Shown here: positions 6,598-13,846 of the stretch, piece after piece
How positions within the stretch are numbered: the stretch's first letter is position 1
Layout of the letters: every line of letters starts with the position of its first letter
Assembly: GCA_903908785.1 (NCBI GenBank)
Contig: CAIVTL010000271.1
Coordinates: 1-17,719 of the forward strand
DNA length: 17,719 nt
From: Caldifarciminota bacterium
GTDB lineage: Bacteria; Hydrothermota; Tepidihabitantia; Tepidihabitantales; Tepidihabitantaceae
Reading direction: 5' to 3'
Translations under genes and position numbers: made by a program
Notes under the pieces: generated by a model
Databases searched by the model: none
What the model saw: only the letters and a program-made list of their open reading frames with translations
Told to the model about the DNA's origin: nothing

Positions 6598-7332
6598 GTG
6601 AACCGGAAATCGTCTGTGTTACTCGTGATAGCCGTCTTCCTGCTGGCCGGTGCCGGGTGCTACATGCCCGCGCCCAAGGTCCGCAAGACCATATCGGCTG
6701 ATAACAAGGTCGAGATTGGCGGGGCCGAGTCCACGAAAGTCTCGATTGCCGTGGGCGTGGGCAAGCTGAACGTTACCGGCGGAGCGGAGGGACTCCTCGA
6801 CGCCCAGTTCGAGTACAACATCCCGGACTGGAAACCCGAAGTGTCCTATGAGGTGAAGGAAGGCTTCGGCCGGCTGACGGTCGAACAGCCCTCCACCGTG
6901 GTCGGCGCCACCTGGCCCTCAAACGTGCGGTATGAGTGGAACCTCAAACTGTCGAACCAGGTACCGATGGACCTCGACGTCGAGATGGGCGTAGGCAAGA
7001 TGGACCTCGACACTCGCGGGCTGAACCTGCGCCATCTGAAGGTCGACGCTGGAGTCGGCGAGGGACGTATCGACCTGTCCGGAACCACCGCCGACCTGAC
7101 CGCGGACGTCGAAGCGGGCGTTGGCAAGCTCAAGTTGCTCCTGCCGGCGGATATCGGAGTCAGAGTCGAGGCCGCAGGCGGAATCGGCCACGTGGAAGCC
7201 AAAGGCCTGACCAGCGACGGCGAAGCCTGGACCAATGATGCGTGGGGCAAGTCAAAGGTATCAATCCGCGTCAATGTCGAAGGCGGCATCGGCAAGGTCG
7301 AAATCGAGACCGTGACGAGAGAAACCATCTAG
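6598..7332 (+). CDS. Lipoprotein with toast-rack (LiaF/DUF4097-like) beta-repeat domain
   Basis: A 244-residue protein starting at GTG 6598, with AAAAGGAG ending 5 nt before it. Residues 1-20 form a signal peptide ending FLLAGAGC, so C21 is the likely lipidated residue, although the -3 residue is Gly rather than Leu. The mature part has six glycine turns of the form GVGK or GGIG, each followed by alternating hydrophobic residues (GVGKLNV, GVGKMDLD, GVGEGRIDL, GVGKLKLLL, GGIGHVEA, GGIGKVEIE). This is the pattern of toast-rack domains near LiaF and DUF4097 proteins, thought to be solenoid-like beta structures. It is probably anchored to a membrane from the periplasmic side. Members of this group are linked to envelope-stress sensing; a role here is inference. 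Confidence 0.75.
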   Translation: MNRKSSVLLVIAVFLLAGAGCYMPAPKVRKTISADNKVEIGGAESTKVSIAVGVGKLNVTGGAEGLLDAQFEYNIPDWKPEVSYEVKEGFGRLTVEQPSTVVGATWPSNVRYEWNLKLSNQVPMDLDVEMGVGKMDLDTRGLNLRHLKVDAGVGEGRIDLSGTTADLTADVEAGVGKLKLLLPADIGVRVEAAGGIGHVEAKGLTSDGEAWTNDAWGKSKVSIRVNVEGGIGKVEIETVTRETI

Positions 7333-7346
7333 ACACGCAGCCCGCG

Positions 7347-7374
7347 TTGACAGCTTCGGTTCCGCGCCTATTCT
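7347..7374 (+). promoter_or_regulatory. Promoter of the exported beta-rich protein
   Basis: TTGACA (7347-7352), 16 nt, TATTCT (7369-7374). The predicted leader to ATG 7412 is about 31 nt, and AAAGGAG (7400-7406) lies 5 nt before the start. Confidence 0.65.
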
Positions 7375-7411
7375 CAATGCGGCCCAAGGCCTCATTGCCA
7401 AAGGAGCACAA

Positions 7412-7933
7412 ATGAAACGCTGTCTGCTGCTGGCCTGCGCGGTGTCCATTGCCGCTGCCGCCGAACTCAGCCCGCTGGTCAAGTTCGGACTACTCGACGC
7501 TGCGGTGGGCCCAACCACGCGCGCCCTGAGAGGGTACGATGAGCCGCAAGCGATTCTGCCGTTCGATGTCGTTGAACTTGCACTCGGTGCGAGGATTGGC
7601 GACCGTCTCGGCGCTGCGGTCGGAACCGCGCTCATTGACGGCTATGCCATATCGGACCTCTCCATCTTGCCGGTGCGCGGCTATCTGTTCTATGACCTCA
7701 GCCCGAAGCAGCGCTGGCGCAAAGGAGTGGGATTTCTCTCTGTCACCTACGTGCATAGCGGGCAGGACGGGTGGACAAGAGCCCAGTTCGGGCCATACGT
7801 CAAACTCAGCGTGGGCGCGTCCTACACGTTCTACGCCGTGACCCCGCACGTCGAGATTGGCTACGATTGGCACTGGCGGTTCGCGACGTTGACCGCCGGC
7901 GTCTCCATCGGCGGGTTCCACGTGTTCCGCTGA
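7412..7933 (+). CDS. Small exported, beta-rich protein of unknown function
   Basis: A 173-residue protein. The N-terminus MKRCLLLACAVSIAAAA is a signal peptide, probably cleaved before ELSPL. A lipobox-like LLAC at 6-9 is too near the start to be convincing. The mature part alternates hydrophobic and polar residues with many aromatic positions (YLFYDLSPKQRW, FLSVTYVHSG, SYTFYAVTPHVEIGYDWHWRF) and ends in FHVFR, with an aromatic residue next to last. That is compatible with a small outer-membrane beta-barrel. I recognise no specific family. It has its own promoter and ribosome-binding site, 79 bp after the lipoprotein. Confidence 0.65.
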   Translation: MKRCLLLACAVSIAAAAELSPLVKFGLLDAAVGPTTRALRGYDEPQAILPFDVVELALGARIGDRLGAAVGTALIDGYAISDLSILPVRGYLFYDLSPKQRWRKGVGFLSVTYVHSGQDGWTRAQFGPYVKLSVGASYTFYAVTPHVEIGYDWHWRFATLTAGVSIGGFHVFR

Positions 7934-7958
7934 ACTCGGCTCGCGTCATCAGCGCAGC

Positions 7959-7986
7959 TTGACAGCCGCGACTGGCGCGGGATAAT
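7959..7986 (+). promoter_or_regulatory. Promoter of the prfA-prmC-nadK-recN operon
   Basis: TTGACA (7959-7964), 16 nt, GATAAT (7981-7986), the best -10 match in the window. Transcription would start near 7993, leaving a leader of about 90 nt before prfA. No structure was obvious in that leader. Confidence 0.65.
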
Positions 7987-8084
7987 GGCGCGTGGTATTT
8001 GAAGCCTCCATATCGTCCCTGCCGGCGCCGGCCCGTGCCGACCGCGCGCTTTTCCTCTAACCGACAACAAAGCAGCACCAAATC

Positions 8085-9158
8085 ATGCCAACACCGGCAT
8101 TTGAGTTCAACCGCAGGTTCGAGCCGATGCGCTTGCGCGCAGCCGAGGTGGAGAAGCAACTCGGCGACCCGAAGGTCACGTCCGACATCCCGCTGCTGCG
8201 CGGCCTGACCCGCGAGTACCGGGCCGCCGCGGCCGCGCTTGAGCAGTTGCGGGAGTACGAACGTCTTGAGAAGGAAGCCCGGGAAGCCGATGAGATGGCC
8301 CGCGCCACCGATGACGTGGAAATGCACGAACTGGCAAAGAAGGAACTGGCGGACCTGAGCCAGCGCATGGAGAAGCTCAGCACCCTGCTTGAGGCCGTGC
8401 TCCGGCCCCGCTCACCGGATTGGGACAAAGGCTGCATCGTCGAAATCCGGGCCGCGGCCGGCGGTGAGGAAGCTGCCCTGTTTGCCGGCGACCTCTTCCG
8501 CATGTACTCGCGGTACGCGGAGAACCACGGTCTGAAGATCGAGGTCATGGACTCGCGGCCGAGCGAATTGAAGGGCTTCAAGGAAGTTGTGTTCGCGGTC
8601 GAGGGCGACGAACCGTACCGCTACTTCCGGTTCGAGAGCGGGGTCCACCGAGTGCAGCGCGTGCCGGAGACCGAGGCGTCCGGCCGGATTCACACGTCAA
8701 CCGTCACCGTGGCGGTGCTGCCGGAACCGGAGGAGGTCGAAATCAAAATCAACCCCGACGAACTGCGCGTGGATGTGTATCGCGCCGGCGGGCACGGCGG
8801 CCAGGGCGTCAACAAGACCGAGTCGGCGGTGCGCATAACCCACGTGCCGACCGGCCTCGTTGCCCAATGCCAGGACGAACGGTCGCAGCAACGGAACAAA
8901 GCCAAGGCCATGAAGGTGCTCGCCGCCCGGCTGTTCGAGGCCAGGAGTCTCCAGGGCCAATCAAAGACCACCGCGACGCGACGCAAGCAGATTGGCTCCG
9001 GCGAGCGGAGCGAGAAGATCCGCACCTACAATTTCCCGCAGAACCGGCTGACTGACCACCGCATCGGCCTCTCCGTGCACAACCTCGACTCGGTCATCGA
9101 GGGCGAGCTCGACTCGCTGTTTACGACGCTCGAGAAGGCCGAAGCCGAAATCGAGTGA
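8085..9158 (+). CDS. prfA: Peptide chain release factor 1
   Basis: A 357-residue protein, close to the usual length for RF1 (about 360). It recognises UAA and UAG stop codons in the ribosomal A site and triggers peptide release. GGQ lies at 238-240 within GGHGGQGVNKTESAVR; its Gln is the methylated catalytic residue. The codon-recognition tripeptide is P-E-T at 194-196 in HRVQRVPETEASGRIHTS, matching the PxT type of RF1 rather than the SPF of RF2. ATG 8085 has no clear ribosome-binding site, but the sequence just before the first in-frame internal Met aligns with the family, so the start is needed. Its stop overlaps the next gene by 4 nt (GTGA), and that gene modifies this protein's GGQ. Confidence 0.97.
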   Translation: MPTPAFEFNRRFEPMRLRAAEVEKQLGDPKVTSDIPLLRGLTREYRAAAAALEQLREYERLEKEAREADEMARATDDVEMHELAKKELADLSQRMEKLSTLLEAVLRPRSPDWDKGCIVEIRAAAGGEEAALFAGDLFRMYSRYAENHGLKIEVMDSRPSELKGFKEVVFAVEGDEPYRYFRFESGVHRVQRVPETEASGRIHTSTVTVAVLPEPEEVEIKINPDELRVDVYRAGGHGGQGVNKTESAVRITHVPTGLVAQCQDERSQQRNKAKAMKVLAARLFEARSLQGQSKTTATRRKQIGSGERSEKIRTYNFPQNRLTDHRIGLSVHNLDSVIEGELDSLFTTLEKAEAEIE

Positions 9159-10150
9159 GCGGACGGAGAGTTACGAGTTGCGGGTTGCGGGTTACGAGAA
9201 GGAAGTCACGAGATACGAGTTGCGGGTTACGAGTCACGGCAGGCGAGAGTCGAGAGGCGGAGGCGGCAAAGACACCAGGACACAAAGGGCTCGGACGGAC
9301 TGCGGACCGTGCCTTCCGCGCCAGCGCGGTCGAACTGGTGAAGCTGGCGGCCGGCTCGATACCGCGCACGGACGCGGAGTATCTGTTGATGCATCTGCTC
9401 GGAACCAAGCGCCACGGGCTCTACTCCGAACTGCCGGTTCGGACTCGGACTGCTGACCGGTTCCGGCGGCTGGTCGCGCGCGCCCAGGCCGGCGAACCCG
9501 TACAGTACCTTACCGGGTCTGCCCCATTCCTCAACTTCGATGTCCGCGTCGACCGCCGAGTTCTGATTCCGCGCCCGGAGACGGAAGAGCTGGTCGCGCG
9601 GGCTATCGCCCGCATCCGCTCCGGTCGTGAGCCGTCAGCCGTCAGCCGTAAGCTGTTAGCCGTCGACTACGGAACCGGGTCAGGTTGTATCGCGATTGCG
9701 CTGGCCCGGACACTTCCTCAAGCGAGAGTCCTGGCAGTTGATGCCTCAAAGGCCGCGCTGGCTGTGGCGGCGCGGAACGTATCCCGGTACGGCCTTGCCG
9801 GCCGGATTCGGCTGGCGCAGACGCGGGCTCCGGACGAGCCGGTCTTGGCGCGGCGGCGCGGACGGCTCGACCTGCTCATCTCCAACCCGCCATACGTGCC
9901 GACTTCCCGACTGGCACGGCTGGACCGCAACGTCCGCCGCGAACCGAAGCTGGCTCTTGATGGTGGGCCAAAAGGGGCTAATATTGTCGCCATGCTGCTC
10001 GCGCACGGCCCCGACCTGCTCAAGCCCGGCGGCCTGCTGGCAATCGAGATTGACTCAACCCACGAGGCGGTCGTACGCAAATTGGCACCGGCGGCCGAAA
10101 TCGAACGCGACCTTGCGGGCAGAATCCGGTACGCCTTTCTAACCAGATGA
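9155..10150 (+). CDS. prmC: Peptide chain release factor N5-glutamine methyltransferase
   Basis: A 331-residue protein that methylates the Gln of the GGQ motif in release factors, using SAM. The core is complete: TDAEYLLMHLLG in the N-terminal domain, YLTGSAPF, LIPRPETEELV, the SAM loop DYGTGSGCIAIALA (171-184) and catalytic NPPY at 244-247. It is about 50 residues longer than E. coli PrmC. The excess is an Arg/Ser/Thr-rich N-terminal extension (residues 2-35) encoded by a 7-bp-repeat array, plus a loop before the SAM strand encoded by a second one. I take GTG 9155 because it overlaps the prfA stop (GTGA). The next in-frame GTG, at 9338, would remove part of the family's N-terminal helix. The exact start is therefore uncertain. 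Confidence 0.9.
   Translation: MSGRRVTSCGLRVTRRKSRDTSCGLRVTAGESREAEAAKTPGHKGLGRTADRAFRASAVELVKLAAGSIPRTDAEYLLMHLLGTKRHGLYSELPVRTRTADRFRRLVARAQAGEPVQYLTGSAPFLNFDVRVDRRVLIPRPETEELVARAIARIRSGREPSAVSRKLLAVDYGTGSGCIAIALARTLPQARVLAVDASKAALAVAARNVSRYGLAGRIRLAQTRAPDEPVLARRRGRLDLLISNPPYVPTSRLARLDRNVRREPKLALDGGPKGANIVAMLLAHGPDLLKPGGLLAIEIDSTHEAVVRKLAPAAEIERDLAGRIRYAFLTR
9169..9259 (+). repeat. 7-bp-period repeat, unit AGTTACG/AGTTGCG, at the prfA-prmC junction
   Basis: Thirteen consecutive heptamers lie in strict register from 9169 to 9259. The first ten are mostly AGTTACG, AGTTGCG, GGTTACG or AGTCACG, with the poorest match AGAAGGA at 9197-9203; the last three drift to AGAGTCG-like units. If prmC starts at 9155 the array encodes residues 6-35 (for example VTSCGLRVT, seen twice because 21 nt equals 7 codons). 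Confidence 0.85.
9629..9663 (+). repeat. 7-bp-period repeat, unit CAGCCGT, inside prmC
   Basis: Five heptamers at 9629, 9636, 9643, 9650 and 9657: GAGCCGT, CAGCCGT twice, AAGCTGT, TAGCCGT. They encode EPSAVSRKLLAV, directly before the SAM-binding DYGTGSG, a position where a surface loop precedes the first Rossmann strand. Confidence 0.8.
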
Positions 10151-10200
10151 AGACGAGAAGCGAGAGACGAGAAGCGAGAGACGAGAAGCGAGAGGCGATC
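10145..10200 (+). repeat. 7/14-bp-period repeat, unit GACGAGA AGCGAGA, at the prmC-nadK junction
   Basis: Three perfect 14-bp copies span 10152-10193, flanked by one degenerate heptamer on each side (AGATGAA, GGCGATC). The overlapping stop/start ATGA of prmC-nadK (10147-10150) lies in the first degenerate unit. The array encodes the Arg/Glu/Lys-rich N-terminal extension of NadK. Confidence 0.85.
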
Positions 10201-11097
10201 CCGAAGCGCATCGCTTTCATGGTCAATCGCGGCAAGCCGCTGGCGGCGAAGGTCGTGACGGAGTTGGTGCGCCGGCTGCGGGCTGCCGGACATGAACCGC
10301 TGCTCGTGAATCGCCGAATGACCGGGCAATCAGCCATCGAAAATCGGCAATCGAAAATGGTCGAGCAGGCCGACCTCGTCGTCGCCTGCGGCGGCGACGG
10401 CACCATGCTGCGGGCGGCGCGGCTGGTCGGCAGCCGCGACGTTCCGATAATGGGAGTGAACCTCGGTGGCCTGGGGTTCCTGACGGAGTTCTCGGTCGAA
10501 GAGGCGCAGGCCGGCATCGAAGCCTTCTGCCGGGGTGACCACACCGAAGAACGTCGGATGGTGCTCGCCTGCAGCTACGGCCGCAGAGCGGGCTTTGCCT
10601 TAAACGACATCGCCGTGAACATGGGCCCGGCCAACCGTGCCATCGAGCTATTGGCCACGTCCGGCGGCGTCATGGTCACTCGGTTCATCGGCGACGGCGT
10701 GGTGGTCGCAACTCCGACCGGCTCTACCGGCTACTCGCTGGCCGCCGGCGGCCCGGTGGTATACCCGACGATGGACGCCATTCTGCTGACCCCGCTCTCC
10801 CCGCATGCGCTCGCTTCCCGGCCGATGATTCTCCCCGGCGACGCCCGGGTCGAACTGGAACTGAGCCGGCGGTCCGAGTCCGCCGTGCTCAATCTTGACG
10901 GCCAGGAACGCTGGATAGTCAGACCCGGGCGGCCAATCCGTATCCGCCGCGCCGACTTCACGATTCGACTCGTCACCCCGAAAGGCAAGACCTACTTCCA
11001 GATTCTGCGTGACAAGCTGAAGTGGACCGGCAGCGAGCGAATCGTCGATTGCCAATTGCCAATTGTCAATTGTCAGTCGCCAATTCCGAAGCGGTAG
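10147..11097 (+). CDS. nadK: NAD kinase
   Basis: A 316-residue protein that phosphorylates NAD to NADP in the cytoplasm. Diagnostic motifs are GGDGT at 82-86, VNLGGLGFLTEF, LNDIAVN (152-158) and GDGVVVATPTGSTGYSLAAGG (182-202). The family core normally begins near IAFMVNRGKP (residue 22) and ends near ILRDKLKW. Both ends are extended by 7-bp-repeat-encoded sequence (KTRSERREARDEKREA at the N-terminus, and the last 18 or so residues). A third insertion at about 60-72 (QSAIENRQSKM) precedes the GGDG strand. The start overlaps the prmC stop as ATGA. It is not obvious whether the extensions matter; the catalytic core is intact. Confidence 0.95.
   Translation: MKTRSERREARDEKREAIPKRIAFMVNRGKPLAAKVVTELVRRLRAAGHEPLLVNRRMTGQSAIENRQSKMVEQADLVVACGGDGTMLRAARLVGSRDVPIMGVNLGGLGFLTEFSVEEAQAGIEAFCRGDHTEERRMVLACSYGRRAGFALNDIAVNMGPANRAIELLATSGGVMVTRFIGDGVVVATPTGSTGYSLAAGGPVVYPTMDAILLTPLSPHALASRPMILPGDARVELELSRRSESAVLNLDGQERWIVRPGRPIRIRRADFTIRLVTPKGKTYFQILRDKLKWTGSERIVDCQLPIVNCQSPIPKR
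10329..10363 (+). repeat. 7-bp-period repeat, unit ATCGAAA, inside nadK
   Basis: Heptamers start with ATC at 10329, 10336, 10343 and 10350 (ATCAGCC, ATCGAAA, ATCGGCA, ATCGAAA), then decay at 10357. The tract encodes SAIENRQSKMVE, a loop insertion before ADLVVACGGDGT. Confidence 0.75.
11040..11088 (+). repeat. 7-bp-period repeat, unit AATTGCC/AATTGTC, at the nadK 3' end
   Basis: Seven heptamers run from 11040 to 11088, the central four being GATTGCC, AATTGCC, AATTGTC, AATTGTC. They encode the NadK C-terminal extension IVDCQLPIVNCQSP, beyond the conserved KLKW end, and finish just before the nadK stop and the recN start. Confidence 0.85.
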
Positions 11098-11099
11098 CG

Positions 11100-12821
11100 A
11101 TGCTTACCGAACTGCGGATAAGAAACTACGCCCTGATTGAAGACCTCACCATCGAACTCAGCCCCGGGCTGAACGTGCTGTCGGGCGAGACCGGTGCCGG
11201 CAAGTCAATCATTGTCGGCGCGCTCTCGGTCCTGCTCGGTGACAAGCCGGACCCGGACATGATTCGCACCGGCGCGGACACCGCCCAGGTGGAAGGCCGG
11301 TTCGACGTGAACGAACGACTGGCCGGCGAGTGTGCCGAAATCGGCGTACCCATTACGGAAGACGGCCTCCCCCAACTCCTGCTGCGTCGCCGCACCGAAC
11401 GCAACGGTCGAGGCGCGGCCTACGCCAACGACTCCGGCATCACGGTCGTCGCGCTCCAGAAACTCGGCGACCGGCTGATTGACCTGCACGGCCAGCACCA
11501 GCACCAGCTGCTCCTGAAGCCCGAGGTCCACCTTGTCATTCTCGACGAGTACGCCGGGCTCGGGCCGGGACGTCAGAAGTTCGCCGAGCAGTTCCATGCG
11601 TTTGAGGCCGCGTCGGCCGAGCTCGCCCGGATTGAGAAGGAACTGGCCGAGCGCCAGGCCCGGCGCGAGCTGACCGAGTTCCAGTTGAAGGAGTTGAGCG
11701 GCGCGCAGGTGAAACCCGGCGAGTTCGAAGAGCTGAACCGCGAGCGAGAACTGCTCCAGACTGCCGAGCGGAGGTTCACGCTCGTGCGCCAGCTTGAGGA
11801 ACTGCTTTCGGAACAGGAAGGCTCAATCACCGGCCTGCTCGGGACAGCGGGCAAGGCTCTGGCCGAGCTTGCCGAACTTGACCCGAACCTGGCTGAGCGC
11901 CGCACGGTACTAGCCGAAGCCCAGGCCGGCGCCGACGACCTCTGGCGCGAACTGGTGCGGTACCGCGAAGGCATCGAGTTCTCGCCCGAACGGATGGACG
12001 CGGTCAACGCCCGCCTGTTCATGATTGAGAAGCTGGAGCGCAAGTACGGCCTCCGTGCCGCCGAGCTTCCGACCTTCGAGGCCGGGCTCAAGGCCGAACT
12101 CGACTCAATCGAAGGTGGCAGTTCCCGCCGCGACGAGCTGGCCAGAGAGCTGACCGGGCTGAAGAAGGACCTTGCTGCGGGTGCGGACGTGCTCTCGCGC
12201 AAGCGCGGTCGCGCCCGGTCCGAACTTGAGAAGCGGCTGAAGGACGAGTTCGAGGCGCTGGGCCTGGGCAAGGCCGCGCTCTCGGTGAGCCTGACCCGCA
12301 TACCCGACCCGAACGGCGTCTACGAGCGTGACGGCGAGCGCTTCCGACTCACGCCGGCCGGCGCGGACGCGGCCGAGTTCCTGTTCTCGGCCAACCCCGG
12401 CGAGGAGTTGCGCCCGTTACGCAAGGTCGCGTCCGGCGGCGAACTCTCGCGCATCATGCTGGCCCTGAAGAGCGTGCTATCCCAGGCCGACCCGGTCCCG
12501 ACTCTGGTGTTCGACGAGATTGACGTCGGCATCGGCGGCCGGGTGGCGGAGGCGGTCGGCAGGCGACTCGCCCGCCTCGCCCGCGCCCACCAGGTCATCT
12601 GTATCACGCACCTGCCCCAGATTGCCAAGTACGCTGACCGACACCTGCTCGTCTCCAAGTCAACCCGCGACGGCCGCACCCTGACGGCCCTCCGGCCGCT
12701 TGACGCTGAGGGCCGGGTCGAGGAGCTGGCCCGCATGACCAGCGGCGCGGCAGTAACCAGCACGAGCGTCGCCCACGCGCGGGAGATGCTCGCGACCGCG
12801 GCGAGGAACCGACGTGACTGA
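11100..12821 (+). CDS. recN: DNA repair protein RecN
   Basis: A 573-residue SMC-like ATPase that acts at double-strand breaks. Walker A GETGAGKS is at 29-36 after the typical start LTELRIRNYALIEDL; the RecN signature LHGQHQHQLLL follows. The middle (about 160-400) is a long Glu/Arg/Leu-rich coiled coil. At the C-terminus are the ABC signature VASGGELSRIMLALK, Walker B TLVFDEIDVGIGG and the H-loop VICITHLPQIAKYAD. ATG 11100 is two bases after the nadK stop. A longer in-frame version from 11022 would only add residues out of the nadK repeat and is not family-like. Upstream nadK and downstream phosphatidyltransferase are tightly packed, so this is one operon. Confidence 0.96.
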   Translation: MLTELRIRNYALIEDLTIELSPGLNVLSGETGAGKSIIVGALSVLLGDKPDPDMIRTGADTAQVEGRFDVNERLAGECAEIGVPITEDGLPQLLLRRRTERNGRGAAYANDSGITVVALQKLGDRLIDLHGQHQHQLLLKPEVHLVILDEYAGLGPGRQKFAEQFHAFEAASAELARIEKELAERQARRELTEFQLKELSGAQVKPGEFEELNRERELLQTAERRFTLVRQLEELLSEQEGSITGLLGTAGKALAELAELDPNLAERRTVLAEAQAGADDLWRELVRYREGIEFSPERMDAVNARLFMIEKLERKYGLRAAELPTFEAGLKAELDSIEGGSSRRDELARELTGLKKDLAAGADVLSRKRGRARSELEKRLKDEFEALGLGKAALSVSLTRIPDPNGVYERDGERFRLTPAGADAAEFLFSANPGEELRPLRKVASGGELSRIMLALKSVLSQADPVPTLVFDEIDVGIGGRVAEAVGRRLARLARAHQVICITHLPQIAKYADRHLLVSKSTRDGRTLTALRPLDAEGRVEELARMTSGAAVTSTSVAHAREMLATAARNRRD

Positions 12822-13434
12822 ACCGGCATTGTCCGGCGAACCGGCCACCCCGCACCCGAAGAACAACCACTCAACCTCCGCCCGTATCGTCACCATCCCC
12901 AATATCCTGAGCGTCTCGCGCATCATCCTGCTGCCGGTCGTACTGCTCCTGCTCTTCAAGCACCAGAACGCGGCCGCGGTCGTGGTGATGCTCATCTCGT
13001 GGAGCACCGACGCGCTTGACGGCTATCTCGCGAGGAAACTGGGCCAGGTCTCGAATCTCGGCCGGGTTCTGGACCATCTGGTTGATAAGGTCTGGGTCAG
13101 CTCGGTCCTGGTCACGCTCGTCTTCATCCGCGACCTGCCAATCCTTATCGCCGGCGCCGTCATCCTCCGGGACCTCGTGATTCTCGTCGGCAGCGGCGTC
13201 ATTATGAAAGTCCGGGGCTCGTTCGTCCAATCCGACGTAGTCGGCAAGATCACCGGCTGCGCTTTCGCGCTGATGATGCTCTTCTACACGCTCGAACTGC
13301 CGGCGCTGATGAAATACAAAGCCGCGGTTGACTATACCGTGGCCATCCTGGTGGTGGTTTCGTCCCTCAACTACGTCACGGTCTACCTCCGCCTCATGGC
13401 GCGATTCCACCTGCCCGGCGAAGAATCCCAGTAG
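12814..13434 (+). CDS. CDP-alcohol phosphatidyltransferase (PgsA-like)
   Basis: A 206-residue integral membrane enzyme. The family signature is complete: DALDGYLARKLGQVSNLG, continuing RVLDHLVDK, that is D-x2-DG-x2-AR-x8-G-x3-D-x3-D with the metal-binding aspartates. Several hydrophobic segments follow, and the protein starts with TIPNILSVSRIILLPVVL, typical of PgsA. It probably transfers a phosphatidyl group from CDP-diacylglycerol to an alcohol such as glycerol-3-phosphate; the alcohol cannot be read from sequence. GTG 12814 overlaps the recN stop by 8 nt. About 25 polar residues precede the conserved TIPN segment, slightly more than usual. Confidence 0.9.
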   Translation: MTEPALSGEPATPHPKNNHSTSARIVTIPNILSVSRIILLPVVLLLLFKHQNAAAVVVMLISWSTDALDGYLARKLGQVSNLGRVLDHLVDKVWVSSVLVTLVFIRDLPILIAGAVILRDLVILVGSGVIMKVRGSFVQSDVVGKITGCAFALMMLFYTLELPALMKYKAAVDYTVAILVVVSSLNYVTVYLRLMARFHLPGEESQ

Positions 13435-13439
13435 CCGTC

Positions 13440-13474
13440 AACGCCGGACAGCCTGCTGGCGCAGGCGCGGCGTT
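13440..13474. terminator. Large two-part hairpin between convergent genes
   Basis: An outer stem AACGCCG (13440-13446) pairs with CGGCGTT (13468-13474), and an inner stem GCCTGC (13451-13456) pairs with GCAGGC (13461-13466) across a TGGC loop. The unpaired bases between the stems are GACA and G. It lies between the convergent ends of the phosphatidyltransferase gene (13434) and the small membrane protein gene (13490). There is no strong T-tract on either side, so it may be a bidirectional structural end rather than a classical intrinsic terminator. Confidence 0.5.
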
Positions 13475-13489
13475 ACCTTAGGACCGATT

Positions 13490-13675
13490 CTAGAGCAGGC
13501 TGGTCGGACCGTTGTTTGTTGCTGCCATCGTGATGACTGCCAGGGCTCCGACCACCGCAATCAGTGGCACAATCACCTCGGTCGGTCGCAGCCCGAAGCT
13601 GGACGCGAACCCCATCGATATGAACAGCATGCCGCCCAAGAACAGGACCGGGAGCTTCGGACGTCGTAGTTTCAT
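13490..13675 (-). CDS. Small two-span membrane protein of unknown function
   Basis: A 61-residue protein beginning MKLRRPKLPVLFLGG, with hydrophobic segments at about 8-27 and 33-52 separated by GLRPTE. The basic N-terminus predicts both ends on the cytoplasmic side. AGGAG lies 2 nt before ATG 13675, closer than elsewhere in the window. A possible -10 (TAGGGT, 13700-13695) has no good -35. I do not recognise a family. It is a convergent neighbour of the PgsA-like gene, separated from it by a hairpin. Confidence 0.6.
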   Translation of the reverse strand: MKLRRPKLPVLFLGGMLFISMGFASSFGLRPTEVIVPLIAVVGALAVITMAATNNGPTSLL

Positions 13676-13846
13676 TTCTCCTAACCGAACCGTACCCTAG
13701 CAGCACGCGTGCCAGACAGGCGACAGCCGAATCACGAGCTAAGTGCCGTAGGGAATACTACTTGGTCAAACGCTCCTGCCTCGGCCGACGTGCGACCGAA
13801 ATGGAGCCTCTCCGGCCCGGCGGCTAAGACCTTGAGACTACGGGCG

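Noticed and set aside
9169..9259. Interpreting the repeat arrays as CRISPR or as transposon ends
   Set aside because: There are no spacers, no 25-40 bp repeats, no terminal inverted repeats and no transposase; the period is 7 bp throughout.
13703..13712. Perfect 10-bp palindrome GCACGCGTGC near the small membrane protein gene as an operator
   Set aside because: A single copy, GC-rich, with no supporting -35 box or second half-site; expected by chance.
13764..13769. TTGACC on the minus strand as a promoter for the small membrane protein
   Set aside because: It lies over 90 nt from the start, and no good -10 occurs at the proper spacing.
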